Shown here: positions 1-9,945 of the stretch, in pieces
How the letters are laid out: every line of letters begins with the position of its first letter
How positions within the stretch are numbered: the stretch's first letter is position 1
From: Campanula takesimana
Taxonomy: Eukaryota > Streptophyta > Magnoliopsida > Asterales > Campanulaceae
Assembly (NCBI GenBank): GCA_026119855.1
Contig: JAOWBW010000182.1
Span: 412,297-476,296, forward strand
Direction of reading: 5' to 3'
DNA length: 64,000 nt
The notes under the pieces: generated by a model
What the model was told of the DNA's origin: nothing
Seen by the model: the letters and a program-made list of their open reading frames with translations, nothing else
The model's database searches: none
Program-made: the position numbers and the translations under genes

Positions 1-194
1 ACTTGTGTTCATTTTTTTTTTTATTATGTGAGAGTTTTTAGTGATTTAAATGTAGTTAGTGAGAGATATTTAATCAATTAAGGGTAAAATAGTCAATTGA
101 TTGATAAAAGGGTGGTCATTGAGACGAATCTAAACTTCAAGGGGGGCAGTGAGATTTGTCCAAACATCAGGGGTGGGCACTGAAATTAACCCCT
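1..194. mobile_element. Terminal repeat of a Mutator-like element, cut by the window edge
   Basis: The right end reads inward (minus strand) as GGGGTTAATTTCAGTGCCC and continues with spaced phrases such as 'caaacatcagggg'. This layout resembles the long terminal repeats at 15008 and 17028. The partner end would lie to the left, outside the window. Assignment to the Mutator superfamily is by resemblance only; no target duplication can be checked. Confidence 0.5.
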
Positions 195-849
195 TTTACA
201 ACACGTATATCACTTCTACCATTCTTTTAATCTCTAAGCAAGTAAAAAGGTGTACACTTATTCTAGAACGGAGAGAGTAATTATTAGTATTGTAGGCTAT
301 AAATAATTTGTTTGAAATTGATCATCTCAAACAAAAAAAGAGGGTTCAGTAAGTATTTTAGTTGTATTTATTTTAAACAAATAGAAAGTTTAATATTGAA
401 AAAAAAAAAAAAAACTTTGCATAGCACTTGTAAAATTTTAAAGTGTAAGGAAAATTTTAAAAAATTAATTTTGTAATTTGATAGGATGCGTTAGAGATAA
501 CCAAAAAAAAAGTAAAATTTGAAGCAAAAATTACTTCAAAGTCTACCATTACATTAGAAATGCCTTGATGACAGGGAATAATTATTTTGAATTGGAAAGG
601 GTACGATGTTTTTGTGTGATATCAAATGCAATCCGGCTTTATTTTGAAAAATAAAAATAAAAAACAACGAACGCAAGTCCTCCATTGCAGGTTCGGGATT
701 CGGAATGGTTCCGGTCCCACTTAAGCTTACCCACCAAAGTTTATGTCACTTTATAAGTGGGCCCTATTCAATAATTCAGCCGACTGACTTGGCAGGCGCC
801 TACTAATGAAGGCCTAGTCATATTCTCCTAATCCCTACAAAAGAAATTA
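195..849. other. Intergenic stretch without a gene
   Basis: AT-rich sequence with poly-A and poly-T runs. The only recognisable item is a decayed Stowaway-like right end near 269-278 ('acggagagag' followed by TA) without a clear partner. Confidence 0.6.
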
Positions 850-1317
850 CTCTAGTCGAAAATAACTGTCGTTTTTTGTCAATCAAATATAACTTTGATA
901 AAAAATTTAAATAAAAAATAACGATGCTAATAAAAATCTAAAATTTATCATTGTATTATACTTCCTCCGTCCCAATTTAAAGTTCTTAGTTTGACTTTGC
1001 ATGGAGATTAAGAAAAAGTAAATATTCTGAGTATGAAAAGTAAAGCGAGAGAGAGAAAGTGGGTAGGGAGTTTTTGTTGTGAGAATGACAAGTGGGTCTC
1101 ACTTTACATTTTAGGTAATAAAGCAAAGTAAGAACCTTAAATTGGGACAAGCTAAAAAGGAAAGTAAGAACCTTAAAGCGGGACAGAGGGAGTAATTAAT
1201 AATACTTTTAATAATCATTTTTAGATTTTTATTAAGATCATTATTTTTTGTTTAAATTTATTGTTCAAACTTACATCTGTTTGACTAATACTGACAGTTA
1301 TTTTGGACAAGAGTGAG
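850..1317. mobile_element. Stowaway-like MITE interrupted by a second Stowaway
   Basis: Left end CTCTAGTCGAAAATAACTG matches the reverse complement of the right end (CTCACTCTTGTCCAAAATAACTG). The arms stay complementary inward ('ataaaaatctaaaa' near 930 and its complement near 1225). TA duplications lie at 848-849 and 1318-1319. The element is split by the Stowaway at 961-1192. An uninterrupted relative is present at 21259-21481. Confidence 0.8.
961..1192. mobile_element. Stowaway MITE nested in another MITE
   Basis: Ends are CTTCCTCCGTCCC and GGGACAGAGGGAG (inverted), flanked by TA at 959-960 and 1193-1194. The uninterrupted relative at 21259-21481 reads 'attgtattataattaat' at the matching place, the expected empty site with one TA, so both borders are supported directly. 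Confidence 0.9.
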
Positions 1318-1596
1318 TAACACTAAAAAAAAGCACTGAAAAAGAAAATAAATATTTTTTCTGTCTTATCTAAATTACAAAATTTGTAATTATTTATTCT
1401 ATAAAAATTGTAAAATTTAAAATAAATTTCTTTTTAATTTACAAAAATTATTAATTTTGTTATATCACTTTGATCTATATAACTTCAAAATGATTTTTTT
1501 GTTTTTAAAATAATGAGATCTACTTGTCATACTCATAAGAGTATCTCTAATGCATGGAGTTAAAGCCATTGATATCAAAATAAAATTTGATACATA

Positions 1597-1848
1597 CTCC
1601 CTCCGTCTCATTTAAAACTTCAAAAAATTAAATTTTCGGTGTACCATTTTAAATTTTAAATCTTAAAAATGAAAGTAATTTTTACTCTTTATTTGTAGGC
1701 CCTACATGTCATACTCACAGTAATTACCAATTAACTATTTTCTACCCCACTTTTTCTCTGCTACCATATGATCTACACTCACAAAACATTTTTTTTTCTT
1801 AATTTTTGAACCTAAAAGTTTTTTGAAGTTTAAATTGGGATGAGGGAG
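1597..1848. mobile_element. Stowaway MITE
   Basis: Left end CTCCCTCCGTCTCA, right end complementary ('tgggatgagggag'), TA at 1595-1596 and 1849-1850, length 252 bp. The subterminal arms ('aaacttcaaaaa' and 'ttttttgaagttt') are also complementary. A related fragment lies at 23443-23635. Confidence 0.9.
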
Positions 1849-2210
1849 TATAAACAACTATTCACAGTGTATCAAATTATCATCTCCAATAGCAATATCA
1901 AAATCAAAATTTGATACTTATGTAAAAAGTATTAGTACATCTCCAATAACTACCATCAAATTAATGATTCAAATTTTTATATTTATATTCTTAAATTTAT
2001 TTCAAATTTATTATATTTTAACTAATTAAATATTTTTAACAACAATAAATAATAGAAAAAAAATAATTGTCAAAGTCACAAGTGAGCTTTGAAATATAAG
2101 AAGTTGAAAAGTGATAAAAAGAAAAAAGAAAGACAATATATATTTATTTATTTATTTATTAAACAAATTTCATACTTAAACAAAGGAGTTAGTATTTCAA
2201 TGATTAAACG

Positions 2211-2289
2211 CAAGGTACCAAAATTTGGTTTGTAGGTAAGAGAGGAACCAAGTACCTCTCTTAACTCTACACCAAATTTTGGCACCTTG
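2211..2289. repeat. Near-perfect hairpin, about 35-bp arms
   Basis: The arm starting 'caaggtaccaaaatttgg' at 2211 is matched by the reverse complement of 2255-2289 with few mismatches, leaving a loop of about 9 bases. The surrounding 1540-2395 stretch repeatedly contains 'tctccaat' and 'caatatcaaa' phrases, as in decayed Tourist/Harbinger-type MITEs, but no border or target duplication was found. Confidence 0.55.
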
Positions 2290-2398
2290 TATCTCTCTTA
2301 CCTCAAAACCAATTTTTTGTATTTTGCATTTAAACATTGGAGATACTAACTCATTTGCTTCGGTATCAATATTTGATATTGGAATTGCCCTAACAACC

Positions 2399-4484
2399 TG
2401 TAACACCCCAACTTTTCCACTACTAATAGATAATAACTTATTTGAATAACTCTCAAATTCAGAATGCCCCAACGGCTACAATTAACCACAATTCAAACTT
2501 TAACTAACATTCAAACCCAAACGGCTAGTACAAAACACTAGCTCATAAGGTAACTAACGGAAATAAGGTCTAAAACTTAACATAACGGAAATCATAGTTA
2601 CTAACTAACTTTATTCAAAATATAACTTCTATGCCGCCAACCTTGCGACCCTTGATCAGCTTATTTATAACCTGGAGAGAAATAAGAATGAAAGGAATGA
2701 GCGAACAATGCCCAGTAAGTTCATACGGGATCCCCTTGGCTACTAAGAGGAGATGACCGAAACGAACGGTAACAATGAATTAACAATGAAGGGATATAAC
2801 TCAAGGATCAAACAGGTACTCAGTTTGAAAAGGAAAATTTACCAACATTCAAAACAACTCATTACTTTGAAAACATGTGGCTACAGAAGACAGTTTCCAA
2901 AACATAACTTTTCACAAAACACTTTGCTTCACTTTACCTTACTTTACTTTACTTTACTTAATTTAGGGATTAACCACACGCTGTACCCAGGGCTCGGGTT
3001 TCTACTGACCGCACCCAAAATCGGTGTATCATGATAACCTACGCTACTTCATCAAGCAACGCAAAGGGGTCCACATGTTCATCTTAGAACTATGGATAAC
3101 TATAAGGGGTCCACTTATCCGTTTCGGGATTATGGATAACTGTAAGGGGTCCACTTATCCGTTTCGGGATTATGGATAACTGTAAGTCACTTTACTTATT
3201 AAAAACTTCATTTTAAAGAACTTTATAACACAAAGCTTAACTTTACAAAACTTTACTTGATCACTTTGTAAAAGGAGGTGTACATTTCACTTTATACACC
3301 AAAATCACAATACGAATCATACACATGATAACCCCATTGAACAACAACAATATCAATAGGGCGGATAACAAAAGACGGTAACAGTCGCAGAACGGAATAG
3401 TTTTTAAAATACTATCTAGCCACATAGATAGTTTAATTTAACAAAACAGAGATTGGGAATCCTAAACAAAGGATTGAAATCAAACACTACTAAGAGCGTA
3501 ATTCCTTACCTTAGCCTTGCATTAACTAGCTCGCTTATTCCGCTTGACAATCTACAAACATAAAATAGTCTAGTCTTAGATACAAGTAAACACTATTTTA
3601 CTTCCGTCCCCAAACTATTAATCTTTACTTGGTTAACCTACGAGTTAATCATCTTTAACCCCTTATATAGTTAACCTATAACATACTGAAGTTACTAAAA
3701 CACCCCTAGGGTTTCCATTATAATTTCCCAAACTTCAATTCCAATTTCACCAATTACACACACTGATTTCACCTTCGCAGCACACACACAAAAGCCTACT
3801 TTATCTCTTACACACACCAAAACACATTTTGGCTTTTAAATTCATTCACCCAAAACCTACACACATACACACACACTTCGGCACACACATACACTCCACA
3901 CACACACTGCCGCACACTGCCACACACACACACACGTGCTGCCGCACACACACACACATATACACGCACATACAGCCATATATCCATGCTCTCTAGATAA
4001 TCTTCTTCACTTTTAAATCCCAATTTCATAAACCCTAGTTCATATTTTAGATTTAGGGTTTCTAGTTTATACTCACAATTGACTAAATCAAAATAGTACG
4101 TAGACATCGAACGTAGAGAATGGGATTTTTACCTTGCTCCGACCCTTCTTCTTCTTCTCTTCTTCCTTCTCTTCCTCTCTCTTTCTTCCGCGGCTGCTCT
4201 CTCTCTCTCAGTCGCCGCTCTCTCTCTCTTTCCCGTTCTTCTCTTTTTATTTTGTGATTTAATAAAAATAGGTTTAGGGATTTAAAGAGTATTTATACTA
4301 AAAGGGTTTTCAATTCCCTAAATTAAAAGGGATTCCTTTTTCCCTTAAATAATGAATTGGGCTTTATTCTAATTTGACCCAATAACTAAACACAATCCTT
4401 TTTATTAATGGTTTGGCCCAAATAACTAAAGAGTTCAAATAAATAAATATAAAAAAAATATAGGGGAACTTTCGGGTTATTACA
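2399..4484 (-). repeat. 3' LTR of the Tekay-like element
   Basis: 2,086 bp. It holds a 40-bp tandem array (3064-3184: one diverged plus two good units of 'aggggtccacttatcc...'), an AC-rich tract (about 3780-3965) and CT-rich stretches (4140-4240). The minus-strand motif 'gtataaatac' near 4285-4300 is a candidate TATA box. Frames through the AC and CT tracts are not genes. Confidence 0.92.
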
Positions 4485-4501
4485 TTCTTACCCCCTTAAA
4501 A
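4485..4501 (-). other. Polypurine tract of the Tekay-like element
   Basis: On the minus strand the bases directly before the 3' LTR read 'ttttaagggggtaagaa', a purine-rich tract at the expected place for plus-strand DNA priming. Confidence 0.7.
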
Positions 4502-4529
4502 GAGTTTGGTCCTCCAAACTAAACGTACC

Positions 4530-4960
4530 TTAATCTTCAAACAAAGCGGGGTACATATCACGCATTTCACTTTCGAGCTCCCACGTGGCTTCTCTTTCCG
4601 TGTGATTGCTCCACTGCACTTTTACGTACGGAATCACTCGCTTCCGCAATACTTGATCTTTACGGTCTACAATTTTCACTGGCTTATCATCATAACTCAA
4701 GTCTTCACGAAAACGTAACTGTTTATACTCTATGACGTGGCTCGGGTCAGCTACGTACTTTCTCAACATTGACACGTGAAACACATTGTGCACACCAGCC
4801 AGCACAGGAGGTAAAGCCAACTTATAGGCTACCGCTCCTATTCGTTCTAGAATCTCGAATGGTCCCACATATCTCAGACTTAACTTCCCTCAAATTCCAA
4901 ACCGCATGACTCCTTTTGTCGGTGAGGTCTTCAAGAATACGTGATCTCCTATTTGAAACT
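4530..4960 (-). pseudogene. Integrase C-terminus with chromodomain (Tekay-like)
   Basis: This is the end of the pol polyprotein. It starts with the GPFEILERIG segment and HNVFHVSMLRKY that follow the integrase core in Ty3/gypsy proteins. It finishes with a chromodomain-type tail (VKVQWSNH, EATWELESEM, YPALF). In chromoviruses this domain steers integration toward particular chromatin marks. The link to the upstream integrase is broken by a frameshift near 4985 and a stop near 4890, where the codon before GKL is TGA. The open stretch 4530-4868 is only the surviving 112 codons. Placement in the Tekay/Del clade rests on the wording of this tail and the long LTRs. Confidence 0.85.
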
Positions 4961-6052
4961 TCAGATCGCGACTTCGATTTTCTGTATACGATTTCTGCCT
5001 ACTCTGCGCAACCACTTGCGAATCTGTTGAACCTTATCCGCCGTTACTTGAACAATTTCAGGTCCAGTTAACTTCTTATCACCTACTTCGTCCCAACACG
5101 CAGGCGATCTACATTTCCGCTCATACATAGCTTCATACGGCGCCATTCCAATACTAGAGTGGTAATTTTTTTTGTAGGCAAACTCCACTAGTGGTAGATG
5201 ATCATCCCACGCTCCTTGCCAATCCAACGAATTTGCTCTCAATAGAACTTCAAGAATTTGAATAGTCCTTTCTGACTGTCCGTCTGTCTGAGGATGGAAT
5301 GCTATACTCATAGTTAATTTCGTCCCCAACGCTCTCTGTAAACTCTTCCAGAAATTTGATGTGAATCTTGCATCTCGGTATGACACTATAGAGACCGATA
5401 TCCCATGTAACCTCACGATCTCATCCACGTACAGCTTAGCTAACTTCTCCAACGAATCAGTCACCTTGATTGCTAGAAAGTGAGCCGATTTAGTGAGCCT
5501 ATCCACTATAACCCAAATTGCATTATGACCCTTCAATGTCATAGGAAGTCCAATCACCAAATCCATAGTGATGTGCTCCCACTTCCACTCTGGAATAGGT
5601 AATGATTGTAGTAATCCTGCGGGTTTCTGGTGTTCACTTTTCACCTGCTGACATACTAAACACTTGGACACAAATTCTGCTACCTCACTTTTCATATTGA
5701 TCCACCAGAATGATTCCTTTAAATCTCTGTACATCTTAGTACTCCCAGGATGAATCGAAAATCTTGAACAGTGAGCTTCCTCAAGAATTTCCCTCTTAAT
5801 ACTTCTATCATTAGGCACCAAAATCCTCGATTGATACCTCATAATCCCGTCATCACCCACACGGAAATCTACCATTCCCTTTTTACTTATGGTCTTGTGG
5901 ATTACTGCTAACTCCTCATCCACATTCTGAGCTTCCTTGATTCTCACCAACAATGTTGGTTGAACACTCATCTGAGCCCAATAACCTTTAACCCTAACTT
6001 CCAGTTTCACCATTTCACTATTTCCCAAATCACTTACCCCCTTAGGAATCAT
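4961..6052 (-). pseudogene. Integrase (Tekay-like), catalytic Asp lost
   Basis: About 360 codons remain open. The zinc-binding HHCC part is present (H in EEAHCSRF and SIHPGS, then CLVCQQVK). The catalytic core contains MDLVIGLP, with the first Asp, and HPQTDGQSERT, with the Glu. The second Asp of the DD35E triad should sit in an SDRD motif, but the sequence reads SYRDARFTS. The Tyr lies exactly 35 residues before the Glu, so strand transfer should be abolished. The frame runs out in the linker (KWLRRVGRNRIQK) through a frameshift before the chromodomain part. Confidence 0.88.
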
Positions 6053-6082
6053 AGTCGCTAATGTTCCATGGTTCTTTTCTAC

Positions 6083-6479
6083 TTAACGCATCTGCCACCT
6101 TATTGGCTTTTTCAGGATGATACAAAACTTGCAATCATAATCTTTAAGTAATTCGAGCCATCTACTCTGCCTCACATTCAGCTTATTCTGAGTGAAAATA
6201 TACTTAAAGACTCTTATGGTCGGTATAAATCTCACATGGTACCCATACAAATAGTGTCTCCAAATCTTCAATGCAAACACCACGGCCACTAACTTCAAAT
6301 CATGGGTAGGATAGTTCTTCTCATGGTTCTTGAGTTGCTTAGATGCATAAGCTATCACCTTGTCATTTTGCATCAACACACAACCCCAAACCTTTCAAAG
6401 AGGCATCACTGTAAATCACAAAACCATCCTTGTTTGTTGGTAACGTAAGAACAGGCGCAAACACCAATCGCCTTTTCAA
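6083..6479 (-). pseudogene. RNase H domain (Tekay-like), frameshifted
   Basis: Recognisable blocks are VIYSDASLKGLG (catalytic Asp, about 6410-6440), VIAYASKQLKNHEKNYPTHD, VVFALKIWRHYLYG and KYIFTQ, in the order of the Ty3/gypsy RNase H. At least three small indels break the frame. One extra base follows the SDASLKGLG block. Another near 6225-6240 puts the YTDHKSL segment into a neighbouring frame. A third near 6125 removes the domain end. RNase H removes RNA from the RNA:DNA hybrid during reverse transcription; this copy could not. Confidence 0.85.
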
Positions 6480-7811
6480 TTATTGAGAGCTCTGCTCATA
6501 ATCGTCCGACCATACAAACTTTGTCCCTTTCGTGGTTAGCTTAGTCAATGGTAGGGATAACCTCGAAAATCCTTCCACGAACCTGCGGAAAAAACCCGCT
6601 AAACCCAAGAAGCTCCTTATTTCGCTAATAGAAGTTGGTCTCTCCCAATTCACTATAGCCTCAATTTTTGCAGGGTCAACTGCTACCCCATTCTTAGATA
6701 CCACATGCCCCAAGAACGCCACTTCCTTAAGCCATAACTCACACTTCTTAAACTTGGCATATAACTTTTGCTCTCTCAGAATCTGCAATACTAATTTTAA
6801 ATGTTTCTTCATGCTCCTCTTTTGACTTAGAGTACACCAAGATGTCGTCGATGGATACTATTACACATTTGTCTAAATACTCTTGAAATACTCTATTCCT
6901 AAGCTCAATAAACACAACAGGTGCATTTGTCAATCCAAACGGCATTACCAGGAACTCATAGTGCCCATACCTAGTCCTAAAAGCCATCTTTGCCACATCT
7001 TTTTTTTTTCTTAACTGATGGTATCCGGAACGCGGATCAATCTTAGAGAAATAACATGCACCCTGGAGTTGATCAAACAAATCATCGATTCTAGGCAAAG
7101 GATACTTATTCTTAATAGTTGCATGGTTTAATTCTCGGAAATCAATACATAACCTCATCGACCCATCCTTCTTCTTTACAAATAACACCGGCGCACCCCA
7201 TGGTGATACACTTGGCCTAATCATACCCTTGTCCAATAACTCTTGTAACTGTTCCTTTAACTCTTTAAGTTCCGGCGGAGCCATCCTATATGGTGCTCTC
7301 GAAATTGGTGCAGTCTCTGGTGCTAGATCTATTGAAAACTCCACTTCTCGCTCCGGCGGTACTCCCGGTAAGTCCTTAGGGAAAACATCTTTAAAATCAT
7401 TTACTATGGACAGAGATTCTATGGTAACTTCTTTCTTGCTCGTCTCCCTAACGTACGCTAGAAAGCCCTCACAACCTTTCCTTAACAGTTTACGAGCCTT
7501 CATTACAGAAATCAAACCGGTCCGGACTCTCGGTTTCGACCCTTGAAAACAGAATCCTTCTCCAGAGGGTAACTCAAAATTCACTTCCTTTCTAAAACAG
7601 TCTACTTTGGCATGATACGCGGCCAGCCAATCCATACCTAAGATAATATCAAGGTCACTGAGATCTATACATATGAGGTCAGCCTCGAGTTCTCTATCGC
7701 CTATCTTTAGAGGACAATTCTGAAATACTGAAGTAACTGGGATCAATTCCTTAGTCGGGGTATCAATTATCACAGAACTCTCTAACGCTTCAGGAATCAA
7801 ATTCATTCTCT
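6480..7811 (-). pseudogene. Protease remnant and reverse transcriptase (Tekay-like)
   Basis: The protease part has THSVIS, LIPEALESSVIIDTP and DIILGMDWL, but the DTGA active-site tetrad that should precede THS is missing; the zinc-knuckle region runs straight into THSVIS through a junction in another frame near 7850. The reverse transcriptase follows with GAPVLFVKKKDGSMRLCIDFR, KIDPRSGYHQ, MPFGLTNAP and the catalytic box SIDDILVYS. The two Asp of the box are kept, with Ser replacing the usual aromatic residue. A frameshift near 6810 separates palm and thumb; the connection region (FLGHVVSKNGV, FLGLAGFFRRFV) reads from 6812 to 6480 in another frame. Confidence 0.88.
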
Positions 7812-8400
7812 TAGCTAAGCAAGCACTTATCACAGAATGCGTAACATTCATCGATCTTGTGTCTTCCGTCACAGACTTGGCATTTCTCATCAGAACCTTG
7901 CTCTTTAGCGTCACCCTTTTTGCCATCTTTACGGTTTCCATAGCCTTTACTCGGGTACTTACTTGCAGCATTATGCTTCTCGCGATCATCAGTAGCCTTC
8001 TGCTTAATGCTTTCGTCACGGTTCCAGTTTCCCTTGGTTAGCTCTTTCTCCATAGACTTCTTTCTCTTCCTTCTTACTGCGGTAACTCTCCGCCTCTTTC
8101 TCTACTATTCTTGCTTTGTCCAACACTTGGTCATATGATGATAGCATCACCGGAGTGATTCGATATCGGATCTGGTCACTCAACCCGAATTCAAACTTCT
8201 GAGCCTCCTGTTCCTTATAAAAAAAATACTGGGGCAACTCTCGCAGCTCGGTAAACTTCTCACAGTATTCATCCACTGTCATAAATTATGCCACTCTGGC
8301 ATTTCGAATGTTCATCGGATAATACTCTTCGTTGAACACACGCTTAAACCTTTCTCACGTGAATTTACCATCTCCTACTTGCAATAGCCGCTCTCATACT
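7812..8400 (-). pseudogene. Gag C-terminal half and nucleocapsid (Tekay-like)
   Basis: On the minus strand the order is FKRVFNEEYYPMNIRN, MTVDEYCEKFTELREL and FEFGLSDQIRYRI, the conserved Retrotrans_gag core. A lysine-rich stretch and the zinc-knuckle-like CQVCDGRHKIDEC follow. Two in-frame stops lie upstream of MTVDEY (TGA after KFT, TAA before FM). A frame change occurs between 8053 and 8016. The N-terminal half of Gag is missing: further upstream comes the hairpin array at 8490-8800. Gag forms the particle that packages the RNA; this copy cannot make a full one. Confidence 0.8.
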
Positions 8401-8489
8401 CTTATTAGTATCGCGACTGGACTCTATTACTCATGTCACACAAGCATTGCTACTATGCTTAATACTCTCACATAAAAAAAAGGCCGTCC

Positions 8490-8800
8490 CCAAAAGACGT
8501 AACTTTTACAAAAGATCGGTTTACTAGACCTCTGGTCGTTTCAATAGACCAGTTTTACTTAGGTAAGTTATTGCACTAGGCTTTACTTATTTATCATAGG
8601 TCGATTCACTAGACCTACTCTCATTCACACTTGGCCGTCTCACTAAGCCAATTACTCTTATACTTAACCGTTTCAATAGGTCACTTCATTCTTGTTTCGA
8701 TCATTTTACTAGACCAAAACTAATTTCACTTGGCCGTTTCAATAAGCCAGTTCTACTTATGGTCTTTTCACTTGACCAATACTTCATTGTCCTTATTAGT
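8490..8800 (-). repeat. Degenerate array of short GGYC...GRCC hairpin units
   Basis: Between the leader ORF and gag lie at least six units of about 30-45 bp, each with a small inverted repeat: 'ggtcgtttcaatagacc', 'ggtcgattcactagacc', 'ggccgtctcactaagcc', 'ggccgtttcaataagcc', 'ggtcttttcacttgacc' and a weaker first unit near 8518. Stem bases vary between units while pairing is largely kept. It replaces the place where the 5' half of gag would be expected. Confidence 0.65.
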
Positions 8801-9057
8801 TCACACGCTTTAACATTCAGGAACGAAAACACTCAACAAAGCCATTTGCTTAAATAAATCATAAACTTTTATTACGAGGATCTTCTGGGAATAAAAGTAG
8901 ACAAAACAAAATTCTAGTGTTTTTCTCTAAACTAGAATTAACTTTCAATACTATAATTAAATAACTCTATATTCCACTTTTCACTCATGGGACAACACTT
9001 TTCCTAGGCCTTCCCTAGGTTTTCCCTTAGGCACCTTTGGAGCCTTCTTAAAGCCTC

Positions 9058-9476
9058 TTGGTCTTCCCCTTGGACCTACGAACCGGTACCATTGGTGGTT
9101 CATCATCATCAATTTCAATTGGATTGGCTTCATTGCCTTCAAGGTTGATATCTACTTCCTTGATTTCATCATCAGCTACCAATTATTCCTCATTTGGTAC
9201 TTCATTACCTATGAGTGTGGTCCGGTTAAGCTCTCTAGCCTTTTCTTTCTTGAGCTCTTTCAGTTCATAATACCATTGATAGGCCTCTTCTCTGACCTCC
9301 GGGTAGTACCTCTCATTCTGACTCGTAGTCTCTTTAACTTCTTCTAACTCTTTGCTAGCATCCAACCAAGCCTTCCTATCTCGCATCCATTTTCCCGATG
9401 CAAGACTCACCTTAGCCTTTTCAGCTTTTAATTCTCCTTTCAGGTTCAGGATTTTGAGTGCAAACCTCTGGATCAC
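9058..9476 (-). pseudogene. Coiled-coil leader ORF of the Tekay-like element
   Basis: An open frame of 97 codons (9476-9183) begins about 470 bp downstream of the primer site. It is rich in Glu, Lys, Leu and Arg with heptad-like spacing (LKGELKAEKAKV, ELEEVKETTSQNE, YELKELKKEKAREL), suggesting a coiled coil. After one TAA stop the same frame continues with an acidic segment (IEIDDDEPP) and a basic tail (VRRSKGKTKRL) to about 9056. It may be an N-terminal Gag extension or a separate leader protein. I do not recognise it further. Confidence 0.5.
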
Positions 9477-9931
9477 TCATTGCTTAATCGTTCTATACTT
9501 CAAGTTCATTTTCAAGTTTCTTCTAAGTCCGTCCATAACTTACAATTTGGACATAACTATTATCAGTACCATATAACCCAAAGGTATATGACCATAACCA
9601 TTATTTGCATAAGCAACTTAAAGTAATAACATTCTAGTGTAATCCTTCAAGTTTCATTCCCAAAGTGTTCACTTATAATCCTTTATATTCCTCTATATTC
9701 CTCGAGGATATCTTGTCTCAGGTTCTTTCCTAAAATAGTAAGTTTCTACAAAAGGAAAGTTTCCAAACTTAGAAAGTTTCCCAAAATGGAAAGTTTCCCT
9801 AAATAGCAAGTTTCCTTAATTAGTGCTTCCCAAAAATACTTTGTTCTTATCAGATTTCTAAAGCCCAACATCGTTAAGTCCCAATAGTCTTAACTTCTAA
9901 GTCTGAGTCTCCCAAGTAATCCTAAACCGGG

Positions 9932-9943
9932 GCTCTGATACCA
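9932..9943 (-). other. Primer binding site (initiator-Met tRNA), Tekay-like element
   Basis: The minus strand reads TGGTATCAGAGC two bases inside the 5' LTR (LTR ends at 9946). This is the standard plant complement to the 3' end of initiator methionine tRNA, and it fixes the element's orientation. Confidence 0.92.
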
Positions 9944-9945
9944 AC

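Noticed and set aside
3808..4107. Open frame through an AC-rich tract (and its copy at 11400-11699)
   Set aside because: Repeated VCV wording comes from the microsatellite inside the LTR; not a gene.
8490..8800. Possible CRISPR-like array
   Set aside because: Units are degenerate, spacing is irregular, repeats are not identical and the context is a plant retrotransposon.
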